Shown here in pieces: positions 1 to 6,054 of a stretch of 15,248 nt of DNA. The notes under the pieces are model-generated. The model saw only the letters and a program-made list of their open reading frames with translations, ran no database searches and was not told where the DNA came from. This DNA is from Parvibaculum sp. (GTDB lineage Bacteria > Pseudomonadota > Alphaproteobacteria > Parvibaculales > Parvibaculaceae). Position numbers and translations under genes: made by a program. The DNA is taken from contig JAGUWA010000207.1 in NCBI GenBank assembly GCA_020062605.1, positions 1 through 15,248 of the forward strand. The letters are read 5' to 3'. Numbering within the stretch: the stretch's first letter is position 1; each line of letters begins with the position of its first letter.

Positions 1-347
1 GCGACGGCGTGAACGACGCCCCCGCGCTCGCCGCCGCCGATGTCGGCATCGCCATGGGCTCGGGCACCGATGTCGCGATGGAATCGGCCGGCGTCACGCT
101 GGTGAAGGGAGACCTCATCGGCATCCTGCGCGCCCGCGAACTCAGCCAGGCCGCCATGCGCAACATCCGCCAGAACCTCTTCTTCGCCTTCGCCTACAAC
201 GCGGCCGGCGTCCCCATCGCCGCCGGCCTCCTCTATCCCGCCTTCGGCCTGCTCCTGAGCCCCATCTTCGCCGCAGCGGCCATGTCGCTCTCGTCCGTCT
301 CGGTCATCGGGAATGCGCTGCGGCTGAGGAGGGTGAGGCTGGGGTGA
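1..347 (+). CDS. Heavy-metal translocating P1B-type ATPase, C-terminal fragment (CopA-like)
   Basis: This is the 3' end of a gene cut by the left window edge; about 114 codons remain, read from base 3. The first residues visible are DGVNDAPA, the hinge motif of the P domain that completes the Mg2+/phosphorylation site of P-type ATPases. GSGTDVAMESA follows, then two hydrophobic helices (around FFAFAYNAAGVPIAAGLLYP and the AAAAMSLSSVSVIGNALRL stretch). The terminal MSxSSVxVxxNALRLR signature is typical of the last membrane helix of copper/silver P1B-type exporters such as CopA, where the Met and Ser residues contribute to metal transport. The metal cannot be proved because the N-terminal metal-binding domain and CPC helix lie outside the window. 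The gene converges on the HNH endonuclease gene with a 30-bp gap and no obvious terminator. Confidence 0.9.
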   Translation, partial: DGVNDAPALAAADVGIAMGSGTDVAMESAGVTLVKGDLIGILRARELSQAAMRNIRQNLFFAFAYNAAGVPIAAGLLYPAFGLLLSPIFAAAAMSLSSVSVIGNALRLRRVRLG

Positions 348-377
348 GGAAGTCGTGCCGCTGCATTCTCACAAAAC

Positions 378-1355
378 TCACTTCCGCTTTCTGCTCATGT
401 CCTTGTGCACCTTGTCATGATGGACATTGCACAGAGTGATGAGATTGTCGGCTGTGTTCGCACCTTTGTCTGCGTGGGCCTGAACATGATGGAGTTCGAG
501 AAACTGCCTAGGGTCGCCGGGTGTAACATCTTTTCTACTCCACCCACACTCTACGCACTTGAAACCGTCGCGGGTCAGCACTTCAACGCGTACGTCATCT
601 GGAATTTTCCGGTCGTGAGGCTCACTCTGTCGGTCGGCCTCAAGAAAATAAACACCGACAGGCAGGTCGGGTCTGCCGCTATTCTTGGTGACCACCGGCC
701 ACCCTTCTTCTGTCCGCAGTTCACGAGCACGACGTGCCCACTCGCTGGCGTCTCCTGCGAGGTACCGCAATTCTTCGCCCGGAATTTGCTTCCCCACGTT
801 CTCTCGAAGGTAGGCGAGAATCTTCTGCTTTACAGAACCCTTATGCTTGCGAAGGCTGTTGATCAGGTTCCAGTGATAGGCTGCATCGCGGTCTTGCTCT
901 GAGCGAAGGAGGACATACTGGTCGGGCTTGATCTCAAGGGGGTCGGCGCCGATTTCTTCTTTGATTTGTTTGGGAAGAGGGCCGTCCGGAGCATCTTCGG
1001 CCATCTGGCGAAATGTCACGCCGGTGTATATCCACCACCCAAATTGGACGCGGAGCTCACGCGTGCGCCGAGCCCATTCGCCGATGCCGGAAACCACCAT
1101 CAACTCGTCACCGTCGATCACCCGAGTCGGGTATCGAAGGAGATACGCGATGATCCTGTCTCTTGCGTTTGATGCCTCACGTTCCGGGATCAAAGAGCTG
1201 CCAAGATCACGCAGCTTATGGAAGGCAGGAATGAGCGCCTTCACTTTGGTGCGCAATTCCGGCTTGTGAAGTTCCTTTGCGAAGTCCTTAAGAAGTGCGA
1301 CTAGCTCCGACCGAAGTTTCTCTGGTGTCGGATCAGGCTGCGACCGTCTTGCCAA
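378..1355 (-). CDS. HNH-family endonuclease, probable restriction enzyme of the adjacent methyltransferase
   Basis: About 325 aa from a TTG start at 1355. I chose this start because GAGGCGGGGG lies just upstream and because the longer ORF, up to 1478, only adds basic residues that shadow the methyltransferase C-terminus. The C-terminus is a zinc-ribbon HNH nuclease: CVECG (Cys267, Cys270), ELHHVQAHADKG (His289, His290), NTADNLITLC (Asn304, Cys309) and NVHHDKVH (His312, His313, His317). Before it are two copies of a roughly 50-residue unit at about residues 65-112 and 176-225. Both show (I/L)xAYL, then G-x-EL, then EWARR-x-RELR, then GW. This looks like a duplicated small DNA-binding (winged-helix-like) domain, which is an inference. 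The gene follows the methyltransferase with a 23-nt overlap, so it is probably translationally coupled and is the best candidate for the cognate restriction endonuclease. Base composition is poorer in G+C than flanking genes. Specificity is unknown. Confidence 0.8.
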   Translation of the reverse strand: MARRSQPDPTPEKLRSELVALLKDFAKELHKPELRTKVKALIPAFHKLRDLGSSLIPEREASNARDRIIAYLLRYPTRVIDGDELMVVSGIGEWARRTRELRVQFGWWIYTGVTFRQMAEDAPDGPLPKQIKEEIGADPLEIKPDQYVLLRSEQDRDAAYHWNLINSLRKHKGSVKQKILAYLRENVGKQIPGEELRYLAGDASEWARRARELRTEEGWPVVTKNSGRPDLPVGVYFLEADRQSEPHDRKIPDDVRVEVLTRDGFKCVECGWSRKDVTPGDPRQFLELHHVQAHADKGANTADNLITLCNVHHDKVHKDMSRKRK

Positions 1356-2469
1356 TGCGAACCCCCGCCTCTTTTCGCCGTGTGCTGTTCTTCTTGCTTG
1401 AGGCTTCTTTCTTCCGATTGGACAGGGCGGCGTGCACAATCTTAGAGAGAGCGCCTGCAAACGGCGGCGGAACCGCATTGCCTATCTGCCGCGCAATCTC
1501 AACCTTGCTTCCCTTGAACGCAAAGTCGTCTGGGAATCCCATGAGACGAGCCGCTTCGCGATGCGTAATCGGCCTGTGTTGATCCGGATGCAAATAGCGC
1601 CCTTTTTCAGGTTTGAAGAATTCAGTTCGAATAGTGACGGAAGGTTCATCCCACCATAAACGACCGAACAAATCCGTTCCTCCAGACTTTTTTCTTATCC
1701 AGCAGGCGGGGGTAATTTCAGGGGCGTTGCGCTGCAGGTCGAAGCGGTTACCCCCCGGAGGCACCGCTTTGTAGCGGGCAATGCTTTTCGGTGTCGGATT
1801 CCGCCCGAAATGAAGATCGTGCGGTGCGATGCCGCCAATTTCTGTTCCTGTGGGGCGACCGAGATCGTAAATGGCTTCGCGGACTGTTTTCCATTTCGGC
1901 AAGTTGGATATCGTTTTCCTCGAGGCGTGCGACGGACGAGGCGGAAACTCGATAGCAACGATTTCATCCACCTTAAAGCCGACTGCAATTGTTCTTTTTC
2001 GCGTCTGTGGCACGCCGTAGTCAGCCGTGTTCAAAACACCGGTCGCGACTATAAATCCCATTCCTTCAGCGTATTTGATGATGTCTTTAAGTTCATCTGA
2101 ACGGTAGAGTTCAGAAACATTCTCCATTACGAACAGCGGTGCTCCTGAGCGCCGGACAACTTCCATGTAAGGAATCCAAAGCGCTCGCCGCTCGTCCCCG
2201 GTTCGTTTCTTGTTCAGCAAGCTGAAGCCCTGACATGGCGGCCCGCCGATAACTACGTCTGCCTCGGGAATTTCAGGCTCACTCGCCAACCATTCTTCAA
2301 TGTTTGAGCATACCGCTTCGCCTGAGAAGTTGGCCGAATGAGTTTCGACAGAGGCTTTATCGTTGTCGACTGCCAGAACGACCTTGAAGCCTCCGCCGAA
2401 TCGTTCGTCGACAAAGCCAAGGCTCATTCCGCCAGCACCGGAAAAAAGATCGATGAGTCTGAACGTCAT
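1333..2469 (-). CDS. DNA (cytosine-5-)-methyltransferase
   Basis: This 378-aa protein transfers a methyl group from S-adenosylmethionine to C5 of cytosine in double-stranded DNA. All core motifs are in order: motif I DLFSGAGGMSLGF (about residues 7-19, AdoMet binding), motif IV GGPPCQGFS with catalytic Cys79, motif VI ENV (116-118), motif VIII QTRKR (155-159), motif IX REAARLMGFPD (304-314) and motif X GNAVPP (330-335). The variable target-recognition region lies between motifs VIII and IX; its end is recognisable as GGTDLFGRLWWDEPSVTIRT. The start ATG at 2469 overlaps the vsr stop codon as ATGA, and the 3' end overlaps the HNH endonuclease start, so vsr, methyltransferase and endonuclease form one tight operon. 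Vsr next door implies 5-methylcytosine whose deamination needs repair. The target sequence cannot be read from the protein. The lower G+C composition points to transfer. Confidence 0.95.
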   Translation of the reverse strand: MTFRLIDLFSGAGGMSLGFVDERFGGGFKVVLAVDNDKASVETHSANFSGEAVCSNIEEWLASEPEIPEADVVIGGPPCQGFSLLNKKRTGDERRALWIPYMEVVRRSGAPLFVMENVSELYRSDELKDIIKYAEGMGFIVATGVLNTADYGVPQTRKRTIAVGFKVDEIVAIEFPPRPSHASRKTISNLPKWKTVREAIYDLGRPTGTEIGGIAPHDLHFGRNPTPKSIARYKAVPPGGNRFDLQRNAPEITPACWIRKKSGGTDLFGRLWWDEPSVTIRTEFFKPEKGRYLHPDQHRPITHREAARLMGFPDDFAFKGSKVEIARQIGNAVPPPFAGALSKIVHAALSNRKKEASSKKNSTRRKEAGVRIGKTVAA

Positions 2470-2894
2470 GTGCTGCGACGGCTCCTAGTGGGGGCCTCAA
2501 GGAACCCAAAAATTCGGAGTAGCAAGGCATCCATCTCCCGCAATTCACATTCCCACACGGTTAGGATGTCCCACCCGAGCTTAGTTAGCTCTTGGGCAGC
2601 TATCCGGTCGCGCTTCTTGTTGGACGCGACCTTCGTTTCCCAGAATTCACGATTCGTTTCAGGTAGTCTACCGCGTTTACACGTGTGGCCATGCCAAAAG
2701 CACCCATGAACAAAGACCACTTTTCGTCGCCCCGGAAATACAATGTCAGGCGTCCCCGGTAGGTCTTTGCGGTGTAGTCGAAAGCGGTAGCCGTTTCTGT
2801 GAAGCATAGACCTCACAATCAGTTCGGGCCGGGTGTTTTTACCCTTTATCCGAGCCATATTGCGGCTTCTCTGTTCCTTGGAAATTTTGTCCAT
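2466..2894 (-). CDS. vsr: Very short patch repair (Vsr) mismatch endonuclease
   Basis: This 142-aa protein has the usual Vsr length. Vsr nicks DNA 5' of the T in T:G mismatches made when 5-methylcytosine deaminates, starting short-patch repair back to C:G. The sequence has the family hallmarks: N-terminal SKEQRSRNMARIKGKNTRPE (residues 5-24, including Glu24); TPDIVFP with the metal-binding Asp50; FVHGCFWHGH (61-70), carrying the catalytic and structural zinc residues His63, Cys65, His68 and His70; Cys72; and VWECEL with Cys116. It is the first gene of the restriction-modification operon, and its stop overlaps the methyltransferase ATG. No convincing Shine-Dalgarno precedes ATG 2894 (upstream bases read CTAACTAGCCGCT). 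A TATAAA box on the minus strand around 2957-2962 could be part of its promoter, but I see no good -35. Confidence 0.93.
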   Translation of the reverse strand: MDKISKEQRSRNMARIKGKNTRPELIVRSMLHRNGYRFRLHRKDLPGTPDIVFPGRRKVVFVHGCFWHGHTCKRGRLPETNREFWETKVASNKKRDRIAAQELTKLGWDILTVWECELREMDALLLRIFGFLEAPTRSRRST

Positions 2895-3008
2895 AGCGGC
2901 TAGTTAGAGCTTTCGTTCGATAATCGCGACATACATTGCGAACGTGGCCTTCGGATTTATATCTCTAGAGTCCTTGCCTCCCATAATGCCCTTCATTACG
3001 CTGGCGGT

Positions 3009-3698
3009 ATGAGCGAGCTTGAGACACAGGAAAAAGCCGCCGGCAAGCGCGGCGACACGCGTCTCCGCCTGATGCAGGCGGCCGAGCGTCTCTTCGGCGA
3101 GCGCGGGCTTCATGCGGTCACGCTGAAGGAGATCAATGCCGCCGCCGGCCAGCGCAACGAGTCCGCGCTGCATTATCACTTCGGCTCCAAGACCGGCCTT
3201 GTCGATGCGATCCTGAACGCCCGCGTCGGCGCCGTGGACCGCGTGCGCGTTGCCCGCGTCGAGGCGCTGATCGCGAGCGGCAACGCGCAGGATCTCAAGG
3301 CGGTTATCCGCGTGACCTTCGGGCCCTTGACCGAACTCCTCGACACGGAGGAGGGCGTGCGCTTCGTCCGCTTCGCCGCCCAGGTGCTGAACGATCCCGA
3401 TTTCGACCTGCCGACCGTCGCGCTCAAAAGCGGTTTCGAGGGCATCTCCCGCGCCAACGCGCTCATCGTCGCCGCCCTCGGCGATCTCGTGCCGGAAGTG
3501 GCCGTGCAGCGCCAGCGCCTGATGATCGAGATGGTGCTGACCTCGCTCGCGCTCTGGACGCGCCGTCCCGACGCGATGACGAACGAACCGGCGCGGCGCT
3601 TCTTCGTCGAAAGCCTGTTCGACGCGGTCGCCGGCGCGCTTCAGGCGCCGGTCTCCCCCGAAACCCTCGCCGCGCTCCGGGCGGCCTCAAAGGGCTGA
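3009..3698 (+). CDS. TetR/AcrR-family transcriptional regulator
   Basis: 229 aa. The N-terminus is a TetR-type DNA-binding domain: RLRLMQAAERLFGERGLHAV (residues 18-37), then the helix-turn-helix TLKEINAAAGQRNESALHYH and FGSKTGLVDAIL (to about residue 69). The rest is a helical ligand-binding/dimerisation domain with no recognisable ligand signature. Such proteins usually repress nearby or divergent genes until a small molecule binds. The natural neighbour is unclear here because the lower-G+C restriction island sits immediately upstream and may have displaced the original context. The Shine-Dalgarno before ATG 3009 is weak. A possible sigma70-like promoter is TTGCGA at 2936-2941 with TATATC at 2958-2963 (16-bp spacing), inside the island-like DNA. 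Downstream is a palindromic repeat and then a convergent gene. Confidence 0.88.
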   Translation: MSELETQEKAAGKRGDTRLRLMQAAERLFGERGLHAVTLKEINAAAGQRNESALHYHFGSKTGLVDAILNARVGAVDRVRVARVEALIASGNAQDLKAVIRVTFGPLTELLDTEEGVRFVRFAAQVLNDPDFDLPTVALKSGFEGISRANALIVAALGDLVPEVAVQRQRLMIEMVLTSLALWTRRPDAMTNEPARRFFVESLFDAVAGALQAPVSPETLAALRAASKG

Positions 3699-3730
3699 GT
3701 TCCTCTGCGGTCTTCCGATGAACTCGATCC

Positions 3731-3881
3731 AAATAGAGGTGTCATCCCGGCGGAAGCCGGGACCCACTCGCAGCGCGTCTTGCCGCAGCAGGCGCGTTGG
3801 ACCGGGCGCGTCGTCGCCTGCTGAGCAGGAATCTCTTTTGCTGAGGGAGCCAATGGGTCCCGGCTTCCGCCGGGATGACAT
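3731..3881. repeat. Palindrome-ended intergenic repeat, copy 1 (MITE/REP-like)
   Basis: This 151-bp element is closed by a perfect 26-bp inverted repeat: 3741-3766 (beginning GTCATCCCGGCGGAAGCC) pairs with 3854-3879. Inside is a second pair, CAGCAGGCG (3786-3794) with CGCCTGCTG (3815-3823), so the element can fold as a long outer stem plus an inner hairpin. A second copy of identical length lies 647 bp away in the same orientation with nine substitutions. It sits between the convergent ends of the tetR and gfa genes. Short open frames across it are by-products of the palindrome, not genes. I see no transposase. Confidence 0.9.
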
Positions 3882-3916
3882 CATTGGTTTTGATAGACAG
3901 CGCCCCCTTACTTCTC

Positions 3917-4342
3917 TCACTTCCCCTTCAGCACCGGCGCCCATGCCTCATAGACTGGCATGTCGCCCGGATCGTCGTACCAGTCGGCCTTCTCGCCCCA
4001 GAAGGCATGCGCCTGCGGTTTCGCGCCCACCTCCGTGTCGAGAATGCCGAGCCGGATGCGGATGACGCCGGGCGTGTCGTCCATCTCCTTGTAGATCGGC
4101 GAGCCGCAAGTCGGGCAGAAGCAGCGATACTTGCCGGGGCTCGATTCGAAACGCCTGATCGTCTCCTCGCCGGAGAGAAAGCGCAGATTTTCTCTTTGAA
4201 CGGAGGAATTGGCGGTAAAGGCCGTACCGCTCGCCTTCCGGCAGGTCGTGCAATGGCAGAAGCCGAAAGGCCCGAGCTTCCCCTCGATCTCGAAGCGGAT
4301 GGTCCCGCACAGGCAGGAACCGCGATGCGTCGCCTCGCTCAT
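3917..4342 (-). CDS. GFA-domain (glutathione-dependent formaldehyde-activating enzyme/CENP-V-like) zinc protein
   Basis: 141 aa from ATG 4342, which is preceded by GGAGCG at good spacing. The frame stays open upstream through the adjacent repeat to 4528, but that stretch encodes only repeat-derived residues and should not be counted. Zinc ligands typical of the Mss4-like GFA fold are visible: CLCG (Cys10, Cys12), FCHCTTC (Cys29, Cys31, Cys34) and CFCPTCGSPIY (Cys74, Cys76, Cys79). The founding family member, Gfa of Paracoccus, was proposed to speed S-hydroxymethylglutathione formation, but most paralogues have no proven reaction, so the substrate is unknown. Directly repeated palindromic elements flank it on both sides; copy 2 begins only 35 bp upstream of the start codon, so the gfa promoter probably lies in or beyond that repeat. 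Confidence 0.88.
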   Translation of the reverse strand: MSEATHRGSCLCGTIRFEIEGKLGPFGFCHCTTCRKASGTAFTANSSVQRENLRFLSGEETIRRFESSPGKYRCFCPTCGSPIYKEMDDTPGVIRIRLGILDTEVGAKPQAHAFWGEKADWYDDPGDMPVYEAWAPVLKGK

Positions 4343-4377
4343 TTTTCGCTCCGCTCTGAAAAGTTGGTCTTTGCCAA

Positions 4378-4528
4378 AAATAGAGGTGTCATCCCGGCGG
4401 AAGCCGGGACCCACTCGCAGCGCGTCTTGCCGCAGCAGGCGAATTGAACTGAGCGCGTCGTCACCTGCTGAGCAGGAATCTCTTTTGCTGAGAGAACCAA
4501 TGGGTCCCGGCTTTCGCCGGGATGACAT
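4378..4528. repeat. Palindrome-ended intergenic repeat, copy 2 (MITE/REP-like)
   Basis: This second 151-bp copy is in the same orientation as the element at 3731-3881. The first 64 positions are identical, and nine substitutions follow (142/151 identical). At all nine sites this copy carries A or T where copy 1 has G or C. The outer inverted repeat (4388-4413 with 4501-4526) has one mismatch in 26, and the inner CAGCAGGCG hairpin has one mismatch. The element lies between the gfa start codon (4342) and the hydrolase stop (4562). Confidence 0.9.
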
Positions 4529-4561
4529 TCATGAATGTGGAGGTGCTTGTCGCAAGCCGCT

Positions 4562-5452
4562 CTACCCCTCCAGAAATTCCTCCGTGAGACGCAGGAACTC
4601 GTCCAGTCTGTCATGCTGCACCCAGTGCCCCGCGCCCTTCACGGCGACGACCGTCGCATTTCGGAAATGCTTCGCCCGCCCGTCCGCCAGCGGGTCGCTC
4701 GCCCAGCTTTCCGTGCCGCGAATGAGCAGCGTCGGGCAGGTGATGCGGTTCCACAGTTCCGCCGTCACCTTCTCGTCGAAGCCGGCGGGCGAAAAGGCGC
4801 GCACGTAATTGTCGAACTTCCAGCTATAGGTGCCGTCCTCGTTCTGGCTCACGCCATGCACGGTGAGGTGCCGCGCGCGCTCCGGCGAGAGGTGCGGATT
4901 TTCCTCCTGCATGCGCTTCCAGGCATCCTCGATGCTGTCGTAGCGGCGCGGCTGGCGCGAGGAGAGGCGGCGCACCTCGTCGATCCAGTTGCGGATGCGC
5001 TGGTCGTCGCTCACCGCCTTGCGGTCGGCGAGCATCTTGGGCGAGGGCCCGAGGCCCTCGATGACGATGAGCTTCTTCACGTTTTCGGGATAGAGCCCCG
5101 CATAGCGCAGCGCGATCGCGCCGCCCATCGAATGCGCCACGATGGTCAGCGGCGCCAGCCCTTTCTGGTGGATGAGCTGGGCGATGTCATAGACATAATC
5201 GTTCATCTCGTAGGAGCTGCCGATCATCCACTGGCTGTCGCCATGGCCGCGCAGGTCCGGCGCGATGATGTGATAGCGGTCGCGAAGCGCCTCCGCCGTC
5301 CAGTCCCAGTTGCGGCAATGGTCGCGCCCGCCATGGATCATCAGCATCGGCGGCGCGCTCTCGTTGCCCCAGTCCACATAATGGAGGCGGAGCCTCTGCG
5401 AGAAATAGATATGCGAGGCCGGGCCGATCTGGGAGCTGGCGCTGTCTGTCAT
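4562..5452 (-). CDS. Alpha/beta-fold hydrolase
   Basis: 296 aa from ATG 5452, which has AGGAAGGA 11 nt upstream. The same frame is open back to 5566, but the additional residues are unlike the family and run into intergenic sequence. Alpha/beta hydrolase landmarks are present: oxyanion-loop HGGRDH (residues 40-45), PDLRGHGDS (65-73), nucleophile elbow AHSMGG with Ser108, a likely acid residue in LLIRGTESWASDP, and catalytic His276 in GAGHWVQHD. There is no signal peptide, so it should be cytoplasmic. Length and motif spacing fit esterases, epoxide hydrolases and C-C hydrolases alike; I cannot choose a substrate. The gene is transcribed away from the repeat- and hairpin-rich gap at 5453-6054 and ends 34 bp from repeat copy 2. 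Confidence 0.9.
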   Translation of the reverse strand: MTDSASSQIGPASHIYFSQRLRLHYVDWGNESAPPMLMIHGGRDHCRNWDWTAEALRDRYHIIAPDLRGHGDSQWMIGSSYEMNDYVYDIAQLIHQKGLAPLTIVAHSMGGAIALRYAGLYPENVKKLIVIEGLGPSPKMLADRKAVSDDQRIRNWIDEVRRLSSRQPRRYDSIEDAWKRMQEENPHLSPERARHLTVHGVSQNEDGTYSWKFDNYVRAFSPAGFDEKVTAELWNRITCPTLLIRGTESWASDPLADGRAKHFRNATVVAVKGAGHWVQHDRLDEFLRLTEEFLEG

Positions 5453-5560
5453 TATATAAAGTGTCCTTCCTGGTATCGTCGCGTGGCGCGAGATTACCGT
5501 GAACCGCCCCGCCCGCCAAACGGCCCAAAGTTCCGGCATCTCAACGCACCCTCCCCACCT

Positions 5561-5669
5561 CGTCATTGCGAGAAGCGCCAGAGGCGCGACGAAGCAATCC
5601 AGGGGCCGCTGGCGCGAGCGCCTGCCGCTCTGGATCGCGGCGTCGGCTTTCAGCCTCCTCGCGATGACG
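5561..5669. repeat. Palindromic intergenic repeat of a second family (CGTCATTGCGAG type)
   Basis: The element begins CGTCATTGCGAG (5561-5572) and ends CTCGCGATGACG (5658-5669), inverted with one mismatch. A second nested pair is CGACGAAGCAATCCAG (5587-5602) with 5630-5645 (13 of 16 complementary), and the centre GGCGC-GA-GCGCC (5611-5622) is a perfect small hairpin. The whole unit therefore folds into a cruciform-like rod. Elements with CGTCATTGCGAG ends and GAAGCAATCC cores are common in bacterial intergenic DNA. No transposase is present. It is unrelated in sequence to the 151-bp repeats at 3731 and 4378. Confidence 0.75.
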
Positions 5670-5710
5670 CATTCCGGTGTGCCTTGTCCTCCATCTCATC
5701 CGTACACGAA

Positions 5711-5737
5711 CGAAAACGCCCTCCAACCTGGAGGGCG
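5711..5737 (-). terminator. Intrinsic terminator, minus strand
   Basis: On the minus strand an 8-bp perfect stem CGCCCTCC / GGAGGGCG (5717-5724 with 5730-5737) and a 5-base loop are followed directly by TTTTCGTT. No protein gene lies just upstream on this strand (the next is the dehydrogenase, ending at 6055), so the transcript it ends is probably the candidate small RNA at 5713-5856. Confidence 0.6.
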
Positions 5738-5856
5738 CTCGAAGGCCGGGGAAGGCCCGGAGAGATCGGAGAGGGCGACGCGGATCGGGCAACAGGAACG
5801 TACATCCGGCTCCTGCACCCTCCGGGTCCGCTGGTTACGAACCCGCGCGTCTGCCG
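5713..5856 (-). ncRNA. Candidate structured small RNA (6S-like? unassigned)
   Basis: This non-coding stretch folds well on the minus strand and ends at the terminator at 5711-5737. GGCAGACGCG (5855-5846) pairs with CGCGTCGCC (5782-5774) with one bulge. Inside, GGGTGCAGGA pairs with TCCTGTTGCCC (5820-5811 with 5797-5787). A further CCGGG/CCCGG hairpin lies near 5745-5760. A possible promoter upstream is TTGCAG with CATATGAT around 5857-5863. A loose likeness to the 5' part of E. coli 6S RNA (GTTCG, then AGCGG, then GAGCCG) makes 6S a hypothesis, but the length (about 140 nt) is short for it. The start is not well defined, and a transcript from the plus strand is not excluded because a terminator-like hairpin also lies at 5933-5959. 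Confidence 0.35.
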
Positions 5857-5932
5857 ATCATATGACCCTCGTGCCGCCTCCCTGCAAGGTCTTATCCCCG
5901 CTGTCGCGAAATCTTCATGCGGACTTGTCCCC

Positions 5933-5959
5933 GCCGCCGGGGATATCCGGCGGCCTTTT
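5933..5959 (+). terminator. Terminator-like hairpin, plus strand
   Basis: A perfect 8-bp stem GCCGCCGG (5933-5940) / CCGGCGGC (5947-5954) with loop GGATAT is followed by CTTTTG. It fits an intrinsic terminator on the plus strand, although no plus-strand gene is recognisable upstream of it in this gap. It could instead be a structural or protein-binding hairpin. Confidence 0.4.
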
Positions 5960-5993
5960 GACGGTTTGGTGACGTTTCGATGACAGTCGCCCC

Positions 5994-6021
5994 CTTTTGT
6001 CCATGCCGCCGGGGACAAAAG
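5994..6021. repeat. Perfect 9-bp inverted repeat downstream of the dehydrogenase
   Basis: CTTTTGTCC (5994-6002) and GGACAAAAG (6013-6021) are perfectly inverted around a 10-base spacer. Neither side is followed by a T run, so it is not a typical intrinsic terminator. The segment TTGTCC-NN-GCCGCCGGGGA within it (5997-6015) also occurs at 5925-5943, matching 17 of 19 bases. Function unknown; an operator-like site is possible. Confidence 0.5.
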
Positions 6022-6054
6022 AGAGAAAATAATCCGTAGACGGATGAGGCGGAA

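Noticed and set aside
348..3008. Target-site duplication or integrase marking the restriction island ends
   Set aside because: I compared the sequences near 348-377 and 2895-3008 and found no convincing direct repeat; no integrase, transposase or tRNA gene is present.
5828..5850. tRNA T-arm-like sequence (GGTTACGAACC) in the gap
   Set aside because: No acceptor stem, anticodon arm or D arm can be built around it on either strand.
4535..5983. Long plus-strand open frame (482 codons) across the hydrolase and the following gap
   Set aside because: It is antisense to a hydrolase with all catalytic motifs and runs through a palindromic repeat; its composition is low-complexity.
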